A stretch of 64,000 nucleotides of DNA from Episyrphus balteatus (GCF_945859705.1 NC_079134.1:163901718-163965717), one strand, 5' to 3'. Shown: positions 47,301 through 60,267, numbered from the stretch's first letter. Translations and numbers: made by a program. Notes: generated from the letters alone by a model not told the origin.

Positions 47301-49536
47301 TTTAAACATTTGTTTTTCTCAAATAACATTGATGATCGACATGTTTCTGGAATGCAAATGTTTTTTAAGAAACATAAGATAATTCTAGTTTTTATTTGGT
47401 AATGGTATGAATTGAAAGGTGTAAAATCAAACAGAAAGATTCAAAATAAGTAACGAAATAGTATTTTTTTTTACATTTTAAAAGAATATCTTTACGATTC
47501 TTAAATTCCAAATAATTTGTATTTATGTATATGATGATGAATTTTTTCAAAGGAGTATTAAAATGCAATGGAATAAAGAAAATAACGTACGTAAAGTGTT
47601 GCTTTTTTTGTAAAATTTTTTTTTTATTGATTATGTTTTTTTTTTGGGACATAGAGACTTGGGACTTAACCACCACAAAATAGTTCAGAATTTGAGCTTG
47701 AGGTAAGCCATGTTTTTTTTTAATAAAAAATGATTGAGGTCTATTCAAAATTTGAACCTTTGCCCTTACGCGTGTTTGAAGCTATATACTTGGTTATCTA
47801 TCACTTGGCTAGAATAAAGGTAGAAACATATATTTCATTTTGGCATTTGTCAAAAAGTAAATTTTCACTCTGACAAATACGCCGGAAAGACAAGTTAAAA
47901 AAAAGCAAACTAGAGCTCAAATATGTAAATGAATTTATCGAAAATGGCTCAAATTTAAATCTATATTAAACTCTAACTAAAGTTATCTTGTTTATATGTA
48001 TACATTTCTTACACTTTGCCACCACGAATATTACTATGATGATACCCTGGTTGGAGATATAAGCCATTTAAAAATGTATTTTATTTACTCTTAGGATGTC
48101 AACTTACAAATTCGAAAAAAGTTAAAAAAAACTTCGGTGTTTAAGGCGATTGTTTTACACACTACAACTGGTAACCGTCAAGTCTCGTTTCATGTCTTTA
48201 ATAGAACTGGATCTTTTTAAGCAGTTCATTAAAGAAGTTAATACTTTAAATTTGTTTTATGAAATTTAAACCGTTTGTAACCACAACTGCCGATTGTTAC
48301 CTGTCTGCGTCTTATGCTTTATGAAAGTATATTAATGTGAGCAAATAATGAAAAGAGTTTTGATTTTGTTGAATGAAGAAAAAGTATAGGTTGCTTTGAG
48401 GCGTAGATTGTAAAGCTTAGACTCAGCCTGAACTTATAATACCTTATGGTAATGTATCAGAAGTGTTGGTGAATTATTTAAAATTTAAAAGTGTTTTAGT
48501 TAGTATAAAATAAAACATAATTGTGACTTGCAATTCACAAAGTGTTGGAAAAATTCGATGTTTTCAAATGAGAAATAATATAAGTCACAAAAGCGAATTA
48601 TATACAACACATACATATAATAATATAATATTTGGTTTAATTTTAAAATGAAAAGTACAAAAAGATTAAGCTCTACTGATACTAAAATTTTAAAGTTTAC
48701 AGACTTCAATTTCCTCAATTGTAGAAACGAGTGCGAAAATGTCTGAACAATTTGTTTTCTCTACGATTAATGGTTGTTTTTTTTTGTGTTGAAATAGAAC
48801 TATTAAAAAAATGTAATCATTGCTTTGTAAAAGAATGCCCCGAAATGAATAATTTTTATTAATAGCAATCATTTCACAAAATTGGGGATATTTAGAGAAT
48901 TTTGTATCCTTTCATTATTTCATAAAAAAAAAGTTAAAAATATAACTGGGCATTGCGTTCCAAGACATTCATTTTAAATTAAAGTTAATTTTTGTTAGAA
49001 AAATTTAAAGAATTTTTGTTTTAAAAGCTGAATTAGAGAAGCATAATTTTCAAGTCAAGTTATTAGATTTAGTTTCACATCAATACCATTTTTTAATGTT
49101 TGAAAATAAGTTAGACATTTTTCTAAATCTTCCAATCGAATAAAGTTTTTGTTTTCAAAATCTGAATAGAAATAAAAATGTACATCTGATTGTACTTACT
49201 TGCTTATAAGTTTCAAGTTGTTTCAAGTCTTTTTATTTAAAAGTGTTGTGTTACACTTTTTTTTAATCTTAAATTAAATGACGAAAAATAAAGGGAAAAG
49301 ATACACTATATCCAAAAAAAAATCTCAATCGTATAAAATTTCCAGAAATTATTTGACCCAATGGATGAAATCCCCATGGGGAAAGGCACCCAATGGACAA
49401 AATCCCCAATAAATAATTTTTTCTCTCACTTTCTCCAAACTCCCAAAAATCTCCATTGAGCAAAAAAAAAAAACGATCCTAAAATGAAAAAAAAAATAAA
49501 TGTTGAACCACAGAACCACGCCACAGAAAAAATAAA

Positions 49537-49830
49537 ATGCACGACTGGGGTCGCACTTACTTGCTCTTATGATAAAAGTAGCTTTTTTGTATTTAGAATT
49601 AGGTACAATAGGTAAGGTATAATTTGATCTTTTAAGGAATTTCATAAGAAATGCAAAAATATGTACATTTTCCATATTTCCGTTACCCGTATTTTTTTAA
49701 AATATATTAAAAAAGATATTAAAAAACAAAAAAAAAACCAACCTTGGAAATTACGAAAAAATCATGTGTACCTACCAAATTTCAAGGAAATTCGTCCACC
49801 CGTTTAGGCTGCAGCTTCATGTACAGCTTT
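49537..49830 (+). repeat. 0.9 kb dispersed repeat, truncated copy
   Basis: Start ATGCACGACTGGGGTCGCAC and TACTTGCTCTTATGATAAAA match the other copies; the middle is missing and the match resumes weakly at CGTTTAGGCTGCAGCTTC near 49800. Confidence 0.6.
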
Positions 49831-50209
49831 TTGTGACGACGACGCACCGTGCGATTTGATTGCTTAATACACAACTTGAGCATCAGAAATTTTGCAATTT
49901 TTTCTCGACATTTTTTTTTTTGAGATTTGTTTCTGGAGATTTTGTCTTTACCCAGGTGGTGTCTTTTAGATTTTCTTTTTGGAATCATAGGTTTTGGTAA
50001 TTCATCACCAACACTAGTTATCAACTTATCAGCGCAATATCAAGCTAGTCTACGTACTCACAACTAAAACAAAATCAGTTCAACAAATTTGATTAGTTGA
50101 CTCTGGAAATAAATCAGATAGACTATCTTAGATTCTACGGACTTCTGTGAAGAAATCATATTTTTTAAATGTCTCTAATATTTTGAGTTAAATTTATTTA
50201 CGTGCTTAA

Positions 50210-50920
50210 GGGGGGAAATCCCTCTGGATTTTTTTATTTTTGAATTATTTTTTTTGTCTAATAAATTCATTTATCTACCCAAGAAACTATTTTCAGTGAT
50301 GGTCTTAACCTTAAATGAAGCCTCAAAAGTCCCTAGATAGTCCCGAATCCCATGCGCTCCGAACCTACCACAGTACGAAAACGTATGTATACACTTGAAA
50401 CGCATTTTTCTTGAAACGCGTTTTTTTTCCGCGCCGTGCAACGTAACTCAAAAACTAATGAAGCTATCGACTTGAAATAAAAGCCAAATTTCTCGTTAAA
50501 TAATTGGCCGTTGCATGAACCTAAAAGTTCAATAAAATAACTACAATAAATATTTTTTTTAACAATTTCTTTATAAAAAAACATTGTGTTTTTTCGTTTT
50601 TTTGGTCTCTAATTTTTATTTTAGATTTGTTTTTACTAAATTTAGGTTCATGCAATGCGTATACAAATATATTTTATTGGAAAAAAAATATCTTTTTTGA
50701 TCATAAATAGTTTTCGGACCAGGGCATTGCACGGCGCAAACGCGAGGCGTCAACTTCAAAGAGCTGTAGAGCCACCATTATGTTTTTTTTTTACTTCAAA
50801 AAATTTTATCAATACTTCATAATGTCAATAATATCATATTCTTTTCTAAATTTCAACAAATGCTTTCGGTTTTCCAAAAAAAAATTATTGAAAAGCTGTC
50901 TTCCAGAGGGATTTCCCCCC
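50210..50920. mobile_element. TTAA-flanked element with 19-bp terminal inverted repeats (711 bp)
   Basis: GGGGGGAAATCCCTCTGGA at the left end is the exact complement of TCCAGAGGGATTTCCCCCC at the right. TTAA lies directly outside both ends (50206-50209 and 50921-50924). A TTAA target is diagnostic for piggyBac-superfamily transposition. No transposase is encoded, so it would be a non-autonomous derivative. Internal partial inverted blocks include CCGCGCCGTGCAACG and GCACGGCGCAAACGCG. Confidence 0.78.
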
Positions 50921-52046
50921 TTAACATTTTACACTCTTTCAAGTTATTAATATAATTCTTTGCTGTTTTTTAAGACTAAAAACTTGTAAAATGCCCATCC
51001 TTTTAAAATAAATTATAAAGGTTTGGTATACTCATAAAATATTCAGTCCGTATTGCCATAACCTTAAAATAGTTTCATTAACCAAAACAACGACATTCTT
51101 TATGAATTTACTCTTTAAAAATGCTTATTAAGTCCATCTGATATCTTCAAGGGCTTGTAACCATGCCGCGCCACAATCAACGATAAAACCACAAAACATG
51201 TGCCTTGAAATATGAATTATGAAAAAAAAACAAAAAAAAAAATTCTTTAAATTGCCCATCCTCCATCAACAACAAGATCAAAACACATCAACACATCATC
51301 TTCCAGCTCCATAAAGATCCAAAGATCCCTGAAAATAAAATCAGAGAAACACAACCATACGCCAAATTGATATGAACGTGCTGCTTCACCTGATGCGATG
51401 TACTGAATGTTAAGGAAATACTCATCTCGTGACCACGAGTATCGAAGACAACAAATATGCGTTGACATACTCTTGATATTGATCTTTCTTTATGACTTTT
51501 TTTTAAATAATAATAACGAGATAGTGCGGTATAAGTTTTAATGTCTGAGTTGGAATTCGAAGACTGATTTCATTACTCACCACAGTACTATCATCTCGAG
51601 CCAAACAAATATTGAATCAAATTCATGGCCAAAACTATGCATCGATTACACCAAAAACCACAAACATGCCCACTCGCACTTCACGCATCTGTCAATTTGA
51701 ATGAAATTTCATCTAGGTACCGAACGAATGAGTACTTGTCAAACCAAAAAAACAAAACACATACCCATTGATTCGTTTAAGAGGAAAAATGATGTGTAAA
51801 CAGACCTGAAGGTTCCCACCTTCCACAAAAAAAAAAAAAATCAAATAAAATAAAATTAATTAAATGTAAATTTTTAAACTTGATTACATTATTTTTTTTT
51901 AACTTTTATTTATTTTTATAGCTGTACAACTTAATTTCATAACAATAAACAAAATTATTTTTTTGTTGATACGAGTAATGACTAAATGGTTAATAATAGT
52001 TTTGGCATGATTAACTGAGTATATGTCTTGCGGTCGTGGGATTTTT

Positions 52047-52865
52047 TTATTGCTGAGGCTGGCCTGATGGTGCCACAGGCTCAGGGGCAACTGGCAGATG
52101 ATCTCCTTGGGGCTGGAAGCCGTTTTCATCAGCAATGTATTTTAAAGTAATGATATTGCCCTCGGGATCTGAGTATGTGTATGAACCGCTTTGTACTAGA
52201 ACGACTTCTTCGTGTTCCTCCAAAGCTTTACCATCTTCATCGACAGATCTGGGGACAACAATGGTCTTCATGTATCCTGAATTTTCAACTTTAATTCCAT
52301 TTGATGTTTCATAGCTAAATTAAAAGAGAGTTGGAAAAATTGTCAAAAAGTGTCAAAAATTGTCAAAAAGTGTAAAAAGCTATTTTAATGGCGTTTTCGA
52401 TTGGCAGTCCGGAAGCGTCCGGAATCATTCTGAAAGCGTTTTATTCGTACAAAACTGACAGTTTTGTGTGAATAAAATTTTTTCAGAATGATTCCGGACG
52501 CTTCCGGACTGCCAATCGAAAACGCCATAAGAGATTTTATAAAAGGTTGCCAAAATGTGTCAAAAATTGTCAAAAATTGTCAAAAAGTGTAAAAAGATAT
52601 TTTAAGAGAGTGTAAAAAAAAGTTGTCAAAATGTGTGAAAAATTGTCAAAAAGTGTGAAAAATTGTCAAAAAGTGTCAAAAAATGTCAAAAAGACAACTA
52701 GCTCCACCTGTTGTTATAGCTTCCATCAGGATTGCTAACATCGACTTGTTTGATGATAGTTGCTGGTGTTGTTGAGGATGAATCGTCCTGGATTTGTTGA
52801 GGCCGAGCACACACTACCGCGACAACAGCACAGACAGCAAAGAAACGAATTGATGAAGTGAACAT
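52047..52865 (-). CDS. Cuticular protein, RR-1 (CPR) family, two exons
   Basis: Exon 1 (52708-52865) and exon 2 (52047-52314) join in phase to 141 residues. The ATG at 52865 was chosen because MFTSSIRFFAVCAVVAVVCA is a textbook signal peptide; an in-frame start 12 codons upstream would put a charged tail before it. Mature protein starts near RPQQ. The R&R region begins NPDGSYNNSYETSNGIKV and ends KYIADENGFQPQGDHLPVAP, tail short and Pro/Gln-rich. The donor is GTGGAG, weaker than the others. The 393-bp intron (52315-52707) contains a MITE and a short tandem repeat. TATA box at 52987-52994. Confidence 0.9.
52331..52700. repeat. Short tandem repeats of TTGTCAAAAAGTG type in a cuticular intron
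   Basis: Degenerate 10-11 bp units (TGTCAAAAAT, TGTCAAAAAG, TGTGAAAAAT) fill the intron on both sides of the MITE at 52389-52527 (about 52331-52380 and 52545-52695). Slippage-prone array; the MITE split it after it formed, or the array grew on both sides. Confidence 0.75.
52389..52527. mobile_element. MITE, TGGCGTTTTC family, copy 2 (139 bp, TSD TAA)
   Basis: Starts TGGCGTTTTCGATTGGCAGT and ends with the complement ACTGCCAATCGAAAACGCCA; nearly the whole element is a perfect hairpin through GGAATCATTCTGA / TCAGAATGATTCC. TAA at 52386-52388 is repeated at 52528-52530. Same family as 20332-20676 but far shorter and with better preserved arms. Confidence 0.85.
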
Positions 52866-52957
52866 GGTTCTGGTTTGTGGTTCTGGCTGGGATGGAGACA
52901 CAGTTAAGAGAGAGAGTAATCCTTTCTTATTGGCGACGACGACGATGGTAGATCGTT

Positions 52958-52994
52958 ACTGATGTCGTTATGTCAACTCAACTGACTATTTATA
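52958..52994 (-). promoter_or_regulatory. TATA box and initiator of the second cuticular gene
   Basis: Minus-strand TATAAATA at 52987-52994 and TCAGT at 52958-52962 (A near 52960), spacing about 34 bp, giving about 95 bases of 5'UTR to the ATG at 52865. Confidence 0.65.
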
Positions 52995-54470
52995 GGGAGG
53001 AATCGTTTTTTGTATGTTTCTTTAAAAATTATGACAACTACTACCAAACCATCACGGACATAAGTGTCTGTCTGTCAGATATAGATGAGAGGTGTTGTAT
53101 AGAGAGCGGTGTGTTCTTTTTTTACCCATGAAAGATGTGATGATTTTAGTGTTTGCTCATTTCGCATACAGCGGTATAAATACGTGCGCACGAATAGTAA
53201 TGGGGAAAAAATCACACATTTTTTTTTTTTTTTTTTCATTTTACTTCTTTTTTAGATTTGAAGATTGAAGTACTTTTATATGCGCACAAGTTCAGTTGAA
53301 ATCGGGGGAAGATACTTGTACCCAGAAGATTAAAAAGGTATTCAATTTAGGATAGGGAGAAGGTGAAGTTAGGAATTGGGTTTGGCGGTAATCAGACTTT
53401 TTTGTGTGTACAAGTTTTTTGTGATATATTGCACGGGATTGATTTTGTCTGATGTGAGTGATCAAAAATTCTATGGAATTTGTCGGCTATTATAATAACA
53501 GAAGAAGAAAGGAAGTGCCCTAAGCTACCATATGAATGGTTATAGAAAGCAGATTAATTGAATCAAAAAATATAGTGATGGATAATATAATTGGGAGGTT
53601 AACTGACCGATTTATTATTCCGATAAAATTATTATTAGATAATAAAGTGAAATTTGTTAAGTAAAGATTATTTTTATACAATCTTTTGAATTTTGAACAA
53701 ATGTTATAATTGGACAATAAGAAACCAATTTTTTTGAGATTCTTGTGGATATTATTATGCAACTGCTGGTTTAATGATTTGTTTTTTCTCTATGTGTAAG
53801 ATTTTATCTATTGAAATTGAGAAGAAATTAGATCACGTACTCACCTATCTGCGAGTAAAGTTTGAAAAAGTGAAGATGTTTGTTTTGTTTAGAATATATG
53901 CTGCAGCACATTGTTTAGCTTTTGCTATCTGCAGGATCAATGGTATTAAATTTACTTAAGAATGCTAGTTAAAATTTGCAAGGTCAGAGTTGTTTCGCTT
54001 GATTTTTGTTTGCTTAAGAATGAATAATTAGAGTAATCCACTTATATGCAATTTTAAATTTATTTATTTGGCTCACTGAAAACATAAATAAATATTCAAA
54101 ATGGGAGTAAAATTCTTTATAAATGACGCAAAAGAAGTTGGTTTTATTAACCAAAGTAAAGTAGTTTGAATATTTTTGATTATTTTGTGAGTTATATTCG
54201 GCTGTGAAAAATATAGTTTTATGTTTAATGGAAATGCTTGTAGAAATAAAACCCTAAAATTCTCAACCTTGACAAAATCATAACGTTGTTTTAAATTAAA
54301 ACCAGAAAATCAAAGGAAAGTTTTATTCCGCTTAGAAGTTACTATTTCTTATTTTAAGCAACTATGATAAATTCCATTCGAATTATGCTTTGCGACCCAT
54401 ATAATTTGTAAGATCATTGAAATTTTTTAGAAAAAATTCTAGAAACATTAAATTAATTTTGCATAATTGA

Positions 54471-54665
54471 ACAAAATTTTAAACGATTTAGTAAATTGCT
54501 AAAGCCATTTAGTAAGTTACAAATTGAAAATCAGTCTGCTGTTTTGCTTAGTAACTCACTAAAATGGCTTTAATAACTTAATCGTTTAAAATTTTGTGCC
54601 ATTTTTGTAACAAAGTAAATTATTAAAATGACTTAAGCATTTTACTAAATCGTTCAAAATTTTTC
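54471..54665. repeat. Palindromic repeat with ACGATTTAGTAA core, one and a half copies
   Basis: ACAAAATTTTAAACGATTTA and CTAAAGCCATTTAGTAAG at the left pair with CTAAAATGGCTTTAATAA and AATCGTTTAAAATTTTGT at the right (to 54596). A third related arm (AAAATGACTTAAGCATTTTA then CTAAATCGTTCAAAATTTTT) follows at 54625-54665. Confidence 0.65.
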
Positions 54666-57600
54666 GCCAATGTTAAAAAAAATATAAATAGTTTGATGAG
54701 ATATTTCGAAAGTGAACTTAAAACATTGATTTGTTCTGGTCTCTTACGTTTCTTGTTCTTTTTTTTTTACAATTTTGTAAGTATTGTGTAGAAAAAACGG
54801 TTACTTTCAGAATATACTTCATATACTTTTTCTAAGCTAAAAGTTGGACAAAGGAAAAAATGCATTTGAAATCCGTAAAAAAGTAAGTTTTTCAAATTTC
54901 AAAAATATGTAGTTTTCTAAGAAGGCAGTTAGATTTCTGTATTTTTTTTCGTTTCTTTTTAACACATTTTTTCTGAAATGAATTCAATGGGAAATTGGGA
55001 AAAGGGCAATGAAAATTTACTGTACACAATTTAACCGATTTTTTAGACATAAACATATATGTTAATATATACTTTACAATATACACTTTTGGGTCATGAA
55101 AAGTGCAAAATATAATGAGTCATAAGAGAATACGAAATTACACAAAAATGCAAAATATTTTTGAACGGTATTTATCAAAACTTGTTATAAAATTTGTAAG
55201 CTTCTACGGAGTACGTAACAAAATCTCGTGTTTGAATAGAAAAACCAATAATTTTAAACATGGTGAAGTTTTCATAGAGGCAAGATTCCTTCCACTAGTT
55301 TATCGTGTTGAGGTTAACCTATAAACAGGGAAAAATACTTAGTTATTTTGGAGATCATATTCTATCATACTATTAGGCCTTACATTAGGTTCGATATTAT
55401 AGTTGAAATTGTTTTTTAATGCAAAATATTTTTATTTGCAATCAAAATTATATTTTCAATGGAAATATTGCAATCAAATTTTTTTGTAATGCAATTTTTT
55501 TACTTGCAAGTAATATTTTTTTTTAATGCAAATATTTTTCAGTTGGAATACATTTTTTTTAATGCAGACCGAACAAATTTTTTTTTTAGGAATTACAAAA
55601 CTTTTTTATCAACTACATGTAACTGCAATCGATTTTTAATTGCGCTAAAGCAAATGGTCATTAGAACTTTGTCGAAGCGAAAAACTTGTTAATATACTTT
55701 TCAGTGCCTGACGTAGAAGAATTTAAAAATTTACTGAATATAAAATAGCCGAATATTCTGCGACATCTCTAGTTTAAATTGGTACAGAGAGTGATAAGTT
55801 GTTTGATATAAATTGCGAGCTATAGCGAGCAAGAAAATTTTTATTGAAGAAATAAATTTGAACCACTCTAAGGCTTTACACAAAAAATTATTTCGTGCAA
55901 TTTTATATGTAAAAACATTGAAAAATGCACTGAAATTAAACTATAAACTTAAATTGTTTAATTTTCTAATTTGAAAAAATTTGATAATAGAAAGCTAAAG
56001 CTTCACTCTCTAAATAAAAGGATACATTTGTTTTCGTTTATATACTGGATTTAAGCTTGACATAGAACAAAAGTGGGTAACAAGCAACTGATGATATCTC
56101 GGATATTTAAATAGATTTAACGGTAATATTTCAAAAACGAGATGTGATCGAATATTTCTGTCTTCGGATTCGAGTTTAGCAACCCTTCGAAGAAGTATAG
56201 TTTAGTCGCGCAATAAAAACCTTGTATAAATACTTGTGTTATTTAAAGGGTTCTTAAAAGAACATTTTAAGGTGTTTATGTCAATGATCAAAGAGGTCAA
56301 AACTAGTTTTTTGAAAAATCCCTAAATAAACGTTGTAATGGACCACAAAACTTTTATTTTCCCTTATAAAAATTATATCAACTGCTTCTTTAACGATACA
56401 AAATTGGTAGAGACTTTAAGGGAGATTTTCAGATAGGTAATAAAATTGTTAAAATACACAAACAAACCGTATTTGTTTATAATATATCTTTTGATCTTCT
56501 GAAAAAAATTTCCCCCTAAATACGGCTATGAAGATAAATCCTTTGTTTTTGTCTTTTTTAAAATTAATTTAAATCTTATAATTAAAAACTATTAATTTAT
56601 ATTTGGCACTCATGTGAGTGTTAGGTCTCATAAAAAACCATGCGCTTTATTCTTTTTATGCAGTGTTAACATGCATTCCAAAAACTGCCTCTCCCTATTA
56701 CTAAGTCAAACACGAGATTCCAGCAAAATGCATGAGTCTTTAATTCACACCTTAGCCGGAAGATTAAAAATCAATTAGCAAAAATACACACATTGTCTCG
56801 GAATCATAAAACATCAAAAATGAGTGCAAAAAAAAAAGTTCAACGTTCCAAGAAATATGGCCAGTAGGTATATAACATGCTTTCGGCAGATAACCAAAAT
56901 TAAAATATTCATTCAAAATTCCCAAATTGTTTATAGTCGAAACAAATTTTTTTGAAACAAAATTATCTTGGTCTTACAACAAATATTGGTACATGCATTC
57001 AAATTTAACTTCTCTTCAAGGCCATATTGTTTGTTATATTACCTACACGCAGAAGAAGACATAAATAAATGATGATCTGATGTCCAATTGACCACTCTCG
57101 TCATTGAATCATTTCTAAGTCAAATAAAAACAGTAGTTATCCAGTCTTCTTTTGATTGAACTATTTGCAAATTATGCAAAAAAGATTTTATGGCTCATGG
57201 GAAAATAAGTACACACATTGGCTAGCAACTATCAATCATAAAGGTTAGTGCCCTCTCTACGCAGAAAACAAAAGTTTATTATTCGCTTTGAGATTAAACA
57301 AAAAAAAAAAAAAAGAAACAATAACTGTTAGAACAAAAGCACGTACAAGAAGTTTATAAATTTTTTGAATCAAAAAGATTTCATAATTTGAAGCGTGTTG
57401 GGTGAAATGGTTGATTGAAATTCTAAACTCGAATTCGGCGAAACAATTGAAATAGTGGTTAAACTATTTTGACAGCCATATAAAAAATCGAAGACGCCCG
57501 TTTGCGACTTATTATTATAGCTTAAAAACCAACATACTTCGATGAGTATATCTTTTTGTATTGGTGTTAATACATTTTGGATAAATCTGCAATTTGTTGC

Positions 57601-59254
57601 GCCCATGTGCTAATGAACTCATTTTGAAGTTGTTGTTATTTTTTTTTTCTTAGGGACTTAATAATTCATCATTTTCTGTAAGGTATATTCATTTTGTTTG
57701 TTTAAATAATTAAGAACATTTTTACCACCAATACTGACATCTAATGCAAATCTAATAATGATATTGCATTGAAAGTGAGTTTTATTTTTCAAGGTAATTA
57801 TCAAATAATAATAATTTAAAATAAACAAAAAATTTACGTAATATTTAGTAATGTTTGTCAGCTAGAGGAATTATTTTGAGTGATTCTGATTTCTGTGCTG
57901 TGGTTGTCGAGGGTTTTATTTACATACTTTTGCTACCGTATCTTTGCATCATTCATGTGTGACAGAAATGTTTATTTCCGCCTACAGATATATTATTGAA
58001 GTATTTGGCTTGGGTTTTGAAAGTAGGCGTTTCGAAGGAATTTTTAATTTTAATCAGAAATAGAATACAGGTATAAATAATCATTTTGTCGGGCATCAGT
58101 TACCAATGTTTTTCTTAGAATGGAAGGAGTTATTTTTTAAGTCAAATATGTTTTTTTTTATGTATGAAATAATTATTAATATTAAACTGTGAAAATTGTT
58201 GAGATAACACATCACAATTGCGTCGGAAATAGCAGAATACCAAAAATAATGTAGAAGACAAAAAGATTTGCCTCCAGCACTGGTAGGGTTTATTGGAAAA
58301 CAAACTACCTGACCAACATGAGATTAAAAAAATGTATCAGCTGTGAATCACAGTTAGCACCTTCGACAGTTAATTTAAGTTTCAACTTTAATTTTCCAAT
58401 TTCAAGTGAGATTACCAGTGTCTGTTGAATCAAGCAGATTCTGCTGTTATTTAGTGGTCTTTACAATTACAATGCCTAAGTAGCTTCGGTCATGATTCAG
58501 TGGCTTACGCTGTGATTTTAAAGTTTCAGCTGTGATTTAACAATTTCTACTCTGTGAAGTGGAGAAGAGCTTTAATCAACTTGATATGTTCCACTGGAGA
58601 CAGCTAGGGCTCGAACTGGTTGGAATATATTGATCTTTTCGAAAAGTAAATATCGTTATCGACCGAGTCGATATGTGTGAAGTTAGCCAACCTTTTTTGA
58701 AATTGTTATTTGTGAAAGTTGTTCAGGTTGTTAACGATTTATTCCGAAATATTAGTTTTTTTTTTTTGTTCTATCGTTAAATTTGGTTTGGATAGCACGT
58801 TTTCAAAAAGAACTTAAATAAACTTTTTTTCTTACGCTTAAACTTGGATGAATTCGAAAGGACTATTATAAACCTTTCTTGAATTTTTTGGAACAATGGT
58901 TATGCTTTTTTAAAGTTGAAAAAAAAAAAAATATATTTTCTGTTTTCGGCTCCTAACTTTCGAAATATTGAAATTAGTGGACGAAAAATTTGGATCAGTT
59001 AAGAACAAATTAAAAACTCAGAACAATTTTTAAAATTAAACACTTGACAAAGGAGGCTAGGTCAAAATTAGTTTTTCGGCTACCAAAACCCCATTTTGGA
59101 AAATTTTTCAAAAAATAAAAACTGAAATATTTCGGAACAATTAGGGAACTTCCCAAATTTGAATCGAATCGTGATTTTATAAGGCCGATTAGTTATCTCA
59201 TTGGGGGAACTCATCATTCAACCAAGAATACTAGCGATTTTATAGGTACTTACA

Positions 59255-60130
59255 TACATATTAAATTTTCCATTTTTGCATCAAGCTTCTACAAAAAAAA
59301 ATTATTTTTTTTATAAATCGACTTTTTTGCAAATTTCTTTGCTTATTCTTGTAGGAAATTGAATGCTCTACAAAAAAGACTCCATACTCTTTTTTCGTTT
59401 ATCTAACCGTTTAGTAGATATTTGAGGTCCAAAAATCGAGAAAATCTTTAAAAATTCGTTTTTTGTTCTTAATTTTGTAAAAAATTAAAAAATTATAATA
59501 ATCAAACGCGCATGACATATTCTTGTAGGAAACAGATTGCTCCACAAAAAAGGTCTTAATAATTTTTTTCAATAATCTAACCATTCTAAAGATATTCGAG
59601 GTCAAAGTTAAAAAAAAACATGAAAACTTTTTTTAACGGTTAAAGCAATTAATTTGCTGCCAAGGAACTTTTTATAGAACGTTTAAGTCCCTACAAGAAA
59701 ACATCTTGCTAATTTGAAAATATTGAATTTTCAGTGAATTAGAAAATTTTGAAAAATAAAAAATGTTTTAATTTTTTTTTTAACTTTGACCTCGAATATC
59801 TTTAGAATGGTTAGATTATTGAAAAAAATTATTAAGACCTTTCTTGTGGAACAATCTGTTTCCTACAAGAATATGTCATGCGCGTTTGATTATTATAATT
59901 TTTCAATTTGTTACAAAATTAAGAACAAAAAACGAAATTTTAAAGGTTTTCTCGATTTTTGGACCTCAAATATCTACTAAACGGTTAGATAATTCAAAAA
60001 AGTGTATTTAACCTTTTTTGTAGAACGTTCAATTTTCTACAAGAATATGTAAAAAAATTGGCTAAAACGTCAATTAATAAAAAAATTATTTTTTTTTTTG
60101 TAGAAGCTTGATGTAAAAATGGAAAATTGA
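59255..60130. mobile_element. Long inverted repeat (foldback) element
   Basis: Left arm 59262-59640 and right arm 59770-60130 are inverted copies, starting CCATTTTTGCATCAAGCTTC and ending GAAGCTTGATGTAAAAATGG, with a spacer of about 130 bp. The two mirror-image open frames (59411-59605 minus, 59786-59980 plus) translate almost identically because they are the same repeat in both arms; they are not genes. Confidence 0.8.
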
Positions 60131-60267
60131 AAAGCGGAGGACCTTCCCATTAAGATAAAGAGCTCATATTTGGTGAGTATATTCTAGAGGTGTCTAGCAA
60201 TCGAGTTTTCGAAGTACCAAATCAAAAAAACGAATTTCCATTTTTTTGACCCACCTTATTACATATT

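Larger units (their letters stand above)
41827..52046. other. 10 kb spacer between first and second cuticular genes
   Basis: No convincing gene. 41830-43050 is A/T-rich; 43300-43330 has a GCCGCC run. LINE debris lies at 44225-44360. Two copies of a GGTTCGAACCTCA-containing sequence lie near 44846 and 45912. 49537-49830 holds a partial 0.9 kb repeat, and a TTAA-flanked element spans 50210-50920. A Lys/Arg-rich open frame on the minus strand at 49782-50024 and an open frame at 51247-51468 (minus) are unassigned and probably not genes. Confidence 0.5.

Noticed and set aside
49782..50024. 80-residue Lys/Arg-rich minus-strand ORF
   Set aside because: Composition is low-complexity, the end overlaps a truncated repeat, and no histone, protamine or ribosomal motif could be recognised.
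51247..51468. 73-residue minus-strand ORF
   Set aside because: Contains a possible acceptor but no convincing donor or homology; too weak for a gene call.
57370..57606. 78-residue minus-strand ORF
   Set aside because: Reasonable composition but no family, promoter or splice evidence.
59411..59980. Pair of near-identical ORFs on opposite strands
   Set aside because: They are the two arms of one inverted repeat.
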